A DNA stretch of 18,879 bases. It comes from Roseiarcus sp050013915 (GTDB lineage: Bacteria > Pseudomonadota > Alphaproteobacteria > Rhizobiales > Beijerinckiaceae). Below are positions 8,581-17,882 of the stretch, piece after piece. The stretch is taken from the NCBI GenBank assembly GCA_050013915.1, contig JBEKEI010000087.1, forward strand, positions 1 through 18,879, in the 5' to 3' direction. Each line of letters opens with the position of its first letter. The stretch's first letter is position 1. The notes below the pieces were generated by a model. The model did not search any database. It saw nothing but the letters and a program-made list of their open reading frames with translations, and had not been told where the DNA came from. Position numbers and translations under genes: made by a program.

Positions 8581-9399
8581 ATGACCGACTTCGCCGTGTC
8601 CCAACCCGCGCCGGCGCGGCTGACCGCCCGCGCCCTCATCGTCGGCGACCGGATCGAGACCGCCGGCCTCGAGCGGCCCGACATGATCTCGGCGCTGCCG
8701 CTCGCGTTCCGGGTCGGGGCTTCCGGCATGGTCGCACTGTTCCGCTTCGGCGTCGCGGTCCTCGTCGGTCTTTCGCCGCTGGAAGAGGAGGATACGCTCG
8801 CCAAGCTCAAGCAGCGCAGCGCGGGAGCGCGCGCGCGGATCGACGATGAGACCGCGATTCTGGAAATCGCGCCCGGCTTCGACGATCTGGCGCCGCCGGG
8901 CGGGCCCATCCAGATGAAGGACCTTTCGCCGCAGCGCTTTCTGGTGGTCGCCGACGCGCTCGCCAAGACGGTCGCGCTCGGGCGCGACGAACGGGAAGTG
9001 AACGCCGTCTTCGACGTGATCGAGCCGTTCGCCGCCCAGCTCGCGCGCAGCGGCCGCCCGCCGTTCCGGCGCCGCGCCATGCTGCGGCTGATCGGCCAGG
9101 CGCTGCTCGCCCAGCACCGCGTGTCGGGGCGCGTCGCGGTCGAGGAGAAGCCCGACGTGCTGTGGGACCGCCCCGACCTCGAGCGCCTATACGCCCGCCT
9201 CGAAGACGAATACGAACTGAAGGAACGGGCGAGCGCGCTCAAGCGCAAGCTCGACGTCATCGTCGAGACCGCCCATGCGCTGACCGACATCATCGACGCC
9301 GATCGCGCGACCCGACTCGAGGCGACGATCGTCATCCTCATCGTCGCCGAACTCGTGGTGTCGGTGTACCAGATCTGGATCGCGACGCGCGGCCACTGA
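8581..9399 (+). CDS. RMD1/DUF155-family membrane-anchored protein
   Basis: The 272-residue protein fits the RMD1 (DUF155) family, known from yeast Rmd1 and the mitochondrial protein RMND1 and also found in bacteria; its biochemical role in bacteria is not established. What I see is a soluble N-terminal part with an FRFGVAVLVGL segment (about residues 55-65), then the family pattern with DRPDLERLYARLEDEYEL (about 199-216), an ALKRKLDVI helix and a terminal hydrophobic helix (about 248-265) followed by a short basic tail. This is a tail-anchor layout. The ATG at 8581 is the first possible start, because an in-frame TGA lies at 8572-8574. No ribosome binding site is visible, so a leaderless or weakly translated start is possible. 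It sits between two related small exported-protein genes. Confidence 0.85.
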   Translation: MTDFAVSQPAPARLTARALIVGDRIETAGLERPDMISALPLAFRVGASGMVALFRFGVAVLVGLSPLEEEDTLAKLKQRSAGARARIDDETAILEIAPGFDDLAPPGGPIQMKDLSPQRFLVVADALAKTVALGRDEREVNAVFDVIEPFAAQLARSGRPPFRRRAMLRLIGQALLAQHRVSGRVAVEEKPDVLWDRPDLERLYARLEDEYELKERASALKRKLDVIVETAHALTDIIDADRATRLEATIVILIVAELVVSVYQIWIATRGH

Positions 9400-9550
9400 G
9401 CGCCGGCCGCCAGGCCGGGCGGCTCACGGGTTCGTGTGCGGCGCAACCATCGCCGGAGCGCCCCGTTACCTCCGCATTAGAGCGGCCGGCCCCGCAACGG
9501 CGTCGGAGCGATTCCACTCTATTGATATCATGAACCTAAAGGACTGAATG

Positions 9551-9868
9551 ATGCGCAACTTTCTGCTGGCGGGAACAGCCGCCGTCGTCGTCGGCCTCGC
9601 CGGGTCGAGCGCCTTCGCCTTCCCCGCCAATTCCCCCTATGCGATCTGGGAGCCCCAGGCGGTCGACCAGGGCATGACTCCCGATGGCGGCTTCGCGGGC
9701 GATCGCGGCTATGACGCCGACCTTCCGCGCCATCGCGACGTCGTCGGACTCGGCTTGAACGAGGGTCGTTCGGCCTTTGTCGAGGGCGATCCCGACCGCT
9801 ATGTCGACCCGTTCGGCTGGACGGTCCAGACTCCGGAAGACAGCAATTACTACTCGCGCGGCCGGTAG
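9551..9868 (+). CDS. Small exported protein with SPYAxxEPQ motif (paralogue of 8111-8356)
   Basis: No named family is recognised. The 105-residue product starts MRNFLLAGTA, with a signal peptide ending in AFA at residue 23, so the mature chain starts at F24. SPYAIWEPQ follows at 28-36. The rest is rich in Asp, Gly, Arg and Tyr (RHRDVVGLGLNEG, DPDRYVDPFGW) and ends NYYSRGR. Two ATGs are adjacent (9548 and 9551). The second is better spaced from AAAGGA (9538-9543) and matches the MRN start of the paralogue. The 151-base spacer before it (from 9400) holds an 8-bp palindrome TGATATCA (9523-9530) and no convincing promoter. A stem-loop terminator follows. Function is not known; export to the periplasm is inferred from the signal peptide. 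Confidence 0.7.
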   Translation: MRNFLLAGTAAVVVGLAGSSAFAFPANSPYAIWEPQAVDQGMTPDGGFAGDRGYDADLPRHRDVVGLGLNEGRSAFVEGDPDRYVDPFGWTVQTPEDSNYYSRGR

Positions 9869-9890
9869 GGCCGCCGTCCGCGGATCGATC

Positions 9891-9918
9891 GGGCCGGCGC
9901 GGGCGACCTCGCCGGCCC
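9891..9918 (+). terminator. Stem-loop terminator after the 9551-9868 gene
   Basis: GGGCCGGCG (9891-9899) and CGCCGGCCC (9910-9918) make a perfect 9-bp stem with a 10-base loop, 22 bases after the stop codon, followed by TCTCC. The stem is strong and the following U content modest. It is consistent with an intrinsic terminator that ends this one-gene unit before the carB spacer. Confidence 0.55.
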
Positions 9919-10337
9919 TCTCCATGGGCGCGGCGGCGGCGGCGCTCGCGCGTCACGCGACATCGGGTCGGGCGCAGTGAAATTCTCGTCGCGAGCCCGG
10001 CGCAGTTTCGCGTGTCGGCGCAGCTCGAGATGTCGTGCATGATCTCCTGATTTCGATATATCGACCGATGATGTCCGGCTCTCGCCGAGGCTGTCGTTCT
10101 CGCTCGAGCGCCGCGCGCGCCCGCGCTGCGGGCCGCCGACGCGCGTCGTCGCGCGCTCTTCCCCCATCGCCGATTCTCATTTAGGAAGGACCCGCCTTCG
10201 GACGACCGCTCTCCGGCCGCGCCGATCGGCCGATGCGAGGACGGTTCGCGGCGCGACGCGCGCACAGGGCGTCCTCATGGCGCGCCAGACAGCGCGCTCG
10301 AACTCTTGCCCGCCCGCGGCGGCAAGCGCGGGGACAC
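9919..10337. other. Gene-free spacer upstream of carB
   Basis: About 420 bases hold no frame with coding character on either strand; the open frames here are arginine-rich by-products of high GC. An AT-rich patch near 10028-10075 contains a 12-bp palindrome. Another milder patch (10168-10190, around CATTTAGGAAGGA) could belong to a promoter, but I cannot assign boxes. carA is not here, so carB probably has its own promoter in this spacer. No riboswitch or leader-peptide attenuator was recognised. Confidence 0.5.
10053..10064. promoter_or_regulatory. 12-bp perfect palindrome, possible operator
   Basis: TCGATATATCGA reads the same on both strands. It lies in the AT-rich part of the spacer, 184 bases after the end of the upstream gene and 273 bases before the carB start. 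A perfect dyad of this composition in GC-rich DNA suggests a binding site for a dimeric regulator, but no known site was matched. Confidence 0.3.
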
Positions 10338-13661
<3,324 letters not shown>

Positions 13662-13740
13662 CGCGCCGCGCGGAGCATCGCCGGGGCGCCGCTGTGCATT
13701 ATCGACAATGGCAGAGGAACCGGACCGGTAGGGATAGGCT

Positions 13741-14214
13741 ATGGACAAGTTTCCGATCACGGCCGCGGGGCACGCCGCCCTCGAGGCCGAATTCATGCGG
13801 CTCCAGCAGGTGGAGCGCCCGCGAATCATCCAGGCAATCGCCGAGGCGCGTTCGCACGGCGACTTGTCTGAAAACGCGGAATATCACTCCGCCAAGGAAG
13901 CGCAATCGCACAACGAGGGCCGAATCGTCGAACTGGAGGACAAGTTGCAGCGCGCCGAGGTCATCGACGTCTCCAAACTGTCGGGCTCGACGGTGAAATT
14001 CGGCGCGACCGTGACGCTGGTCGACGAGGACACCGAGGCCAAGAAGGTGTTCCAGATCGTCGGCGAGAGCGAGGCGGACGTCAAATCCGGCCGGGTGTCG
14101 ATCACCTCGCCCACGGCCCGCGCCCTGATCGGCAAGAAGGTCGGCGACAGCGTCGAAGTGACCACGCCCGGCGGCGGCAAGAGCTACGAGATCCTGAAGG
14201 TCTCCTTCGTGTGA
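13741..14214 (+). CDS. greA: Transcription elongation factor GreA
   Basis: GreA enters the secondary channel of RNA polymerase and triggers cleavage of backtracked RNA. The 157-residue protein has the standard length. An N-terminal coiled coil (about 1-75) bears the catalytic tip GDLSENAEY with D41 and E44, the positions known from E. coli. A C-terminal FKBP-like domain (about 80-157) includes GATVTLVDEDTEAKK and the TPGGGKSYEILKV end. The ATG follows an AGGGATAGG stretch (13730-13738). carB-greA adjacency is common in alphaproteobacteria. The stop TGA overlaps the GTG of the next gene. Confidence 0.97.
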   Translation: MDKFPITAAGHAALEAEFMRLQQVERPRIIQAIAEARSHGDLSENAEYHSAKEAQSHNEGRIVELEDKLQRAEVIDVSKLSGSTVKFGATVTLVDEDTEAKKVFQIVGESEADVKSGRVSITSPTARALIGKKVGDSVEVTTPGGGKSYEILKVSFV

Positions 14215-14825
14215 TCCGGATTCGGAGCGAACGCGCAGGCGGCGCGCTCGCCTGGGGGTCGCTTTGCACGGTCCGCGAGGGATGCGCGCGACGGGGTGGC
14301 GCGCTCGCGATTCTGGCGGCTCTGGTCGCTGGCGGGTTCGCCTTCGCCCAGCCCGCCGGCGCCGCCGGCGCGGGGTCGCCGCCGCTCGCGGGCGCCGCGG
14401 CGGCGAATCTTCGCTTGCGCGCGATCGAGGTCGACGTCGGGCCGCTCGCGCGCAACGGCCTCGGCCCGGAGGCCGACTGGCTCGCCGAAGAACGCCCCGC
14501 AAGGCTGCGGGCCGTATTCGCGGGACGCCTCGCGCCCGGCGACCGCGCCGCGCCGGGGCTGGTCGCGCGGATCGATCTGGTTACGCTCGGCCCGTCGGGC
14601 GGCGGCGGCACGCAGCCGTTCGGCGGCGGCGACGCGCGCGACGACATCCAGGGCGCCGCCACCCTGGTCGGCCCGAACGGGCGGACGGTCACGACCTTTC
14701 CACGGTTCGCCTCCCAGCTCGACTATACCGGCGGCTCGGTCTACGAGCGCGACACGGAGCGCCGCCGCGTCGGCCAGCTCGCCGCGAGCTTCGCCCAATG
14801 GCTGCCGGGACGGATGGGGCTGTAG
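14211..14825 (+). CDS. Exported protein of unknown function
   Basis: I do not recognise the family. The 204-residue frame begins at a GTG that overlaps the greA stop in a GTGA arrangement, which suggests translational coupling; no other in-frame start precedes the hydrophobic segment. Residues 1-28 are basic, 29-50 form a hydrophobic stretch (ILAALVAGGFAFAQPAGA) typical of a signal peptide with cleavage after an Ala-x-Ala-like site, and no lipobox cysteine is seen. The mature part contains IEVDVGPLARNGLG, VARIDLVTLG, a Gly-rich loop, DDIQGAATLVGPNG and a C-terminal helix (QLAASFAQWLPGRMGL), which looks like a compact periplasmic domain. The long N-terminal tail before the signal peptide makes the start less certain. 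It lies upstream of the ELM1-family gene with a 24-base gap. Confidence 0.75.
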   Translation: MIRIRSERAGGALAWGSLCTVREGCARRGGALAILAALVAGGFAFAQPAGAAGAGSPPLAGAAAANLRLRAIEVDVGPLARNGLGPEADWLAEERPARLRAVFAGRLAPGDRAAPGLVARIDLVTLGPSGGGGTQPFGGGDARDDIQGAATLVGPNGRTVTTFPRFASQLDYTGGSVYERDTERRRVGQLAASFAQWLPGRMGL

Positions 14826-14849
14826 CGATCGGAATGGCGGACCTTTCTC

Positions 14850-15845
14850 TTGCCGAATGACGCGCTGCTGCCGCCGGGCGCGCGTGTGCTCGTTCTGGGG
14901 TCCGGCAAGGCGGGCCATCAGGCCAATTGCCTGGGGGTCGCGGAGGCGCTGGGCGCCGGCTATGTGCTGCGCGTCGTGGCGCCGCGCCCGCTGTTCGCCG
15001 GGCTGGCGCCCTACGGCCCGCTCGATCCCAGGGACCGGCCGGGGCGGGCGGGGTCGCCGCTGGCGCGGCCGTTCCCCGACATCGCGATCGCCTGCGGGCG
15101 CGTCACCGTGCCCTATATCCGCGCGCTCAAGCGGGCCGGCGGGGACGCCGTCTTCGCCGTCTTCCTTCAGGATCCGCGCGCTTCGCGCGCGGCGATGGAC
15201 CTGATCTGGACGCCCGAGCACGACGAGCTCGCCGGGTCGAACGTCGTGGCGACGCTGACCTCGCCCCACCCGTTCTCGGCGGCGCGGCTCGCCGCGGCCC
15301 GCGCCGCGCCCGACCCGCGCATCGCCGCCCTGCCGGCGCCCCGCGCCGCGATCGTGCTCGGCGGGCCGAGCGGCGCGCATGACTTCGCCGGAGGCGATGT
15401 CGAACGGCTCGCGGCGGCAGCCTCGAGCCTTGCCCGGGCGGGCTACAGCGTGATGGCGACCCCCTCGCGGCGCACGCCGCCCGAACTCGTCGCGGCGGTG
15501 CGGCGCGGCCTCGGCGCCGCGCCCGCCTTCGTCTGGGATGGCGCCGGCGACAATCCCTACGCCCAGATCCTCGCCAATGCCGAGACGATCCTGGTGACCG
15601 GCGACAGCGTCAACATGGTCGGCGAGGCGACCGCGACCGGCGCGCCGGTCTATGTTTTCGAGCCCTCGGGCGGCGGCGGCAAGATCGGCCGCTATCTCGA
15701 CGCGCTCGAGCGCCTCGGCGCGGTGCGCCGCTTCGCCGGACGTTTCGAACCCTTCGCCTATGCGCCGATCGATTCCAGCATCGTCGTTGCGCGCGAAATC
15801 GCGCGTCGCTACGCCGCGGCGCGGACGGGCGCCGCGCGTCATTGA
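14850..15845 (+). CDS. ELM1-family protein (mitochondrial fission ELM1/DUF1022)
   Basis: The 331-residue product matches the ELM1 family, named after the plant mitochondrial fission factor and widespread in alphaproteobacteria. Bacterial members have a GT-B glycosyltransferase-like fold, but a reaction has not been shown. Visible signatures are GSGKAGHQANCLGVAEALG (about 18-36), IACGRVTVPYIRALK, VFLQDPR, TSPHPF, VLGGPSGAHDF, VMATPSRRTP and GDSVNMVGEA (about 251-260), followed by PVYVFEPSGGGGK. The only possible start after the in-frame stop at 14823 is TTG at 14850. A GCGG-containing stretch lies at a usable distance. A nine-codon ATG frame (14834-14860) overlaps this start in another frame. 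trmJ follows after 61 bases. Confidence 0.88.
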   Translation: MPNDALLPPGARVLVLGSGKAGHQANCLGVAEALGAGYVLRVVAPRPLFAGLAPYGPLDPRDRPGRAGSPLARPFPDIAIACGRVTVPYIRALKRAGGDAVFAVFLQDPRASRAAMDLIWTPEHDELAGSNVVATLTSPHPFSAARLAAARAAPDPRIAALPAPRAAIVLGGPSGAHDFAGGDVERLAAAASSLARAGYSVMATPSRRTPPELVAAVRRGLGAAPAFVWDGAGDNPYAQILANAETILVTGDSVNMVGEATATGAPVYVFEPSGGGGKIGRYLDALERLGAVRRFAGRFEPFAYAPIDSSIVVAREIARRYAAARTGAARH

Positions 15846-15906
15846 ACCCTGGCGGCGAATCGGCGCTACTGCCGCCCGTCGCCGGATTCGGCTCACGGGA
15901 TTCCTG

Positions 15907-16734
15907 ATGGTCGGGGCGGGAACGGATCGCACCAAGCCCGCGGTCGCCGGCGGCCCCGCCATTGTGCTGGTGCGCCCGCAACTGGCGGTCAATATCGGCA
16001 TGTGCGCGCGCGCCATGGCCAATTTCGGCCTCGACGACCTGCGCCTCGTCAGTCCGCGCGAGGGCTGGCCGCGCACCGACGCGCGGCGCAAGGCCGCCTA
16101 TGCCGCGGCGGCGGGCGCGGTCGCGCTGCTGGAATCGGCGCGCGTCTTCGCGAGCGTCGAGGAGGCCGTCGCCGACCTCCATTTCGTCTATGCGACGACC
16201 GCGCGCGAGCGCGGCCAGCTGAAGCCGGTTTTCGCCCCGGGGCCGGCGATGGCGGAGTCGGCGGCCGCCTGGCGCGCGGGCGAAAAGCGCGGCATCCTGT
16301 TCGGACCCGAGCGCACCGGCCTCGACAATCGCGAGGTCTCGCTCGCAGACGCGATCATCACCTTTCCCGTCAATCCCGCCTACGCCTCGCTCAATCTGGC
16401 CCAGGCCGTGCTGGTGTGCGGCTATGAATGGTTCCTGGCCGCCCGTGGCGAGGCCCCGCCGCGCGCGCCGCCCGCGCGGTCCGGTCCGGCGACGCGCGAG
16501 ATGGTGCTCGCCTTCTTCGATTTCCTCGAGAGCAAGCTCGACGAGCGCGGATTCTTCCGGCCGGCCGGCAAGAAGCCGGTGATGCAGCGCAATCTTCGCA
16601 ACATCTTCCATCGCATCGGGCTGACCGAACAGGACGTGCGCACGCTCTGGGGCGCAATCGTGCGCCTCGTCGAGGGGCCGCGGGTCAAGGTGCAGACCCG
16701 CAAGCGGGTGCGCCAGAAGAAGCCGGAGGCGTGA
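15907..16734 (+). CDS. trmJ: TrmJ-type tRNA/rRNA methyltransferase (SpoU/TrmH superfamily)
   Basis: SpoU-class enzymes methylate RNA ribose 2'-OH using S-adenosylmethionine through a trefoil knot; TrmJ acts on position 32 of tRNAs. The 275-residue product has motif 1 LVRPQLAVNIGMCARAMANFG (N29 and R35), motif 2 LFGPERTGLDNREV (about 131-144) and motif 3 NPAYASLNLAQAV (about 156-168). A helical C-terminal extension of about 100 residues, with KKPVMQRNLRNIFHRIGL, resembles TrmJ rather than TrmH. The ATG at 15907 has GGGA at 15897-15900; the frame stays open upstream, but that part overlaps the ELM1 gene and is not conserved. The exact substrate is inferred from the family. Confidence 0.9.
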   Translation: MVGAGTDRTKPAVAGGPAIVLVRPQLAVNIGMCARAMANFGLDDLRLVSPREGWPRTDARRKAAYAAAAGAVALLESARVFASVEEAVADLHFVYATTARERGQLKPVFAPGPAMAESAAAWRAGEKRGILFGPERTGLDNREVSLADAIITFPVNPAYASLNLAQAVLVCGYEWFLAARGEAPPRAPPARSGPATREMVLAFFDFLESKLDERGFFRPAGKKPVMQRNLRNIFHRIGLTEQDVRTLWGAIVRLVEGPRVKVQTRKRVRQKKPEA

Positions 16735-17015
16735 GCCGCGGCCTTGAGGCTGGTGGCGTGCGTCGAGCAAATTGCCCCGCGGGTCGGCGCCGCCGGCGGC
16801 GAACTCAGCAGGGATCCGCGGCTTCGCCAATGCAGCGCGCGTGCGCTCGGCGCTGAAGCGGGCCTGGTCGGCGCGGCGTTTGGCGTGCCGACGGTGGAAG
16901 CTCACGTTCGGGGCGCCGGGCGCGATGCGGGCGGCGGCGGCCGCGCTGCCTGCGACCGCCGGGCGACCGGGCGCTTCGTCTGCGCCGCGGATTCGTCTGT
17001 AAAAGAGAAATGTGA

Positions 17016-17034
17016 GAATATTATTGCGATATTC
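17016..17034. promoter_or_regulatory. Inverted repeat GAATAT-N7-ATATTC, possible operator
   Basis: GAATAT (17016-17021) and ATATTC (17029-17034) are perfect inverted half-sites with a 7-base spacer (19 bp overall) in an AT-rich patch. The right half overlaps the proposed -35 box. The position suits a repressor site controlling the frame that starts at 17086. No matching known regulator was identified. Confidence 0.35.
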
Positions 17035-17052
17035 CGAAAGATCGGCTATGCT
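17025..17052 (+). promoter_or_regulatory. Sigma70-like promoter upstream of the 17086 frame
   Basis: TTGCGA (17025-17030) and TATGCT (17047-17052) are spaced by 16 bases, each with four of six consensus matches. A start near 17058 would give a leader of about 28 bases that carries the ribosome binding site GGCAGGAG before the ATG at 17086. The surrounding AT-rich patch supports the call; other box choices are possible. Confidence 0.4.
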
Positions 17053-17085
17053 CCCATCATTGATCCCCTCGGCAGGAGCCTCGCC

Positions 17086-17709
17086 ATGCCCGACCCCGCT
17101 GCACCCGCGCCGTCGCCATGCGACGAGGAGGAGGATTCCGCCGCCAGACTTGACGCCGGGCTCGACGAACGCGTCCGCAGGGCCGGCGAGGACAAGGCGA
17201 GGGGCGCCGCCGTCGCGCGCGGCGGGGCCGGACGGCGGCGCGCCCCGGACCCCCGCATGGGCGCAACGCCCGAGGCGCCCGCTCCTTCAACGTCGGGAAG
17301 CCCGCGCCGAGGCGATCCCGGCGGAGGCCGGCTCTGGCGCGTTCGCGAGTCCGTTCGTCCTTGTTCCATCGCTCGCCCCGCCGGGGCCTTCGACAGCCCC
17401 GGGAGCGCGGCATCCTCAGGGTCAGAGCAGCGTCCGGCCTCTCGCAAGCCGTTGAAATACCAGGAGATGCCATGGAGCCCCGGCAATGGGAGCCCCGGCG
17501 ATGAGAGACTTCCAAAGGACTTCCAAGAACTTCAAAGGACTTCAAAAGGACTTCCAAAGATTTCCAAAGATTTCCAAAAATTTCCAAAAATTTCCGCCGG
17601 CCTCCGGGCCCGGGCGACGCGGAGGGATGGCGGGCCGAGGCCCGGGAATTGCGCACGGGTTTCCTTTTGCCGGCAACCCTCTGATTTGCCGCGATCGGAC
17701 GAGAAATGA
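17086..17709 (+). CDS. Orphan low-complexity frame with tandem-repeat insert (doubtful gene)
   Basis: No family is recognised. In its favour, the ATG has a well-placed GGCAGGAG (17071-17078), a promoter-like element lies just upstream, and a stem-loop begins 6 bases after the stop. The 207-residue product starts with a plausible acidic-then-basic helix region (CDEEEDSAARLDAGLDERVRRAGEDKARG, about 12-40, written here in part: DEEEDSAARLDAGLDERVRR). After that the chain is Pro/Gly/Arg/Ser-rich, as expected of untranslated GC-rich DNA. Near residues 141-170 it runs through the 10-11-bp tandem repeat, giving KDFQ/KISKDFQKFPKIS-like text. The frame may be a short real gene whose 3' part was replaced by intergenic repeat DNA, or no gene at all. 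Confidence 0.3.
   Translation: MPDPAAPAPSPCDEEEDSAARLDAGLDERVRRAGEDKARGAAVARGGAGRRRAPDPRMGATPEAPAPSTSGSPRRGDPGGGRLWRVRESVRPCSIARPAGAFDSPGSAASSGSEQRPASRKPLKYQEMPWSPGNGSPGDERLPKDFQELQRTSKGLPKISKDFQKFPKISAGLRARATRRDGGPRPGNCARVSFCRQPSDLPRSDEK
17508..17595. repeat. Tandem repeat, about 8.5 copies of an A-rich 10-11-bp unit
   Basis: The consensus unit is ACTTCCAAAGG, shifting to ATTTCCAAAA in the last copies. Copies start at 17508, 17519, 17529, 17539, 17550, 17560, 17570, 17580 and 17590 (partial). Runs of two to five A recur every 10-11 bp, in phase with the DNA helix, so intrinsic curvature is expected. The composition contrasts strongly with the GC-rich surroundings. It is not a CRISPR array: units are too short and there are no unique spacers. 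Confidence 0.95.
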
Positions 17710-17714
17710 ATTGC

Positions 17715-17741
17715 CAAATCTTTCCACAACGAAAGGATTTG
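17715..17741. terminator. Bulged AT-rich stem-loop, possible terminator
   Basis: CAAATCTTTC (17715-17724) pairs with GAAA and GATTTG (17731-17734, 17736-17741) across a 6-base loop CACAAC, with a single bulged G at 17735. It starts 6 bases after the stop of the 17086 frame and lies between that frame and the convergent dehydrogenase gene. There is no T-run after it on the plus strand, so the terminator role is tentative. Confidence 0.35.
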
Positions 17742-17882
17742 TCGGGCGATCCGGCCGGCGCCGAGTCCGACGTGGATCGTCATTCCCGGCGCGACATCGA
17801 GGCGCGGGCCCGGCCCCGCCAGTGCGGACGCCGGCTCGGCCTGTCGCGCAGGAGATCCGTTGGTCGGTCCAGCAGACTCTGC

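Larger units (their letters stand above)
16735..17085. other. Gene-poor spacer after trmJ
   Basis: About 350 bases without a recognisable gene. Frames on both strands are open but have the arginine- and alanine-rich composition of by-products. A GC palindrome GCCGCCGGCGGC (16789-16800) could act as a weak terminator for trmJ. Composition changes sharply at 17000, where the AT-rich promoter-like patch begins. I cannot exclude a decayed gene remnant. Confidence 0.45.

Noticed and set aside
9523..9530. Palindrome TGATATCA upstream of the small exported-protein gene
   Set aside because: Only 8 bp, so it is expected by chance; its position just before the ribosome site does not single it out.
16744..17085. 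Upstream extension of the 17086 frame back to 16744
   Set aside because: It would run through the promoter-like patch and has no ribosome site or coding character; the ATG at 17086 is far better supported.
17046..17486. Minus-strand 146-codon frame in the orphan region
   Set aside because: No ribosome site, no family, and composition typical of spurious frames; noted only as a hint of a dispersed repeat.
17508..17595. Tandem repeats read as a possible CRISPR array
   Set aside because: Units are only 10-11 bp, directly abutting, with no spacers, and no cas gene is near.
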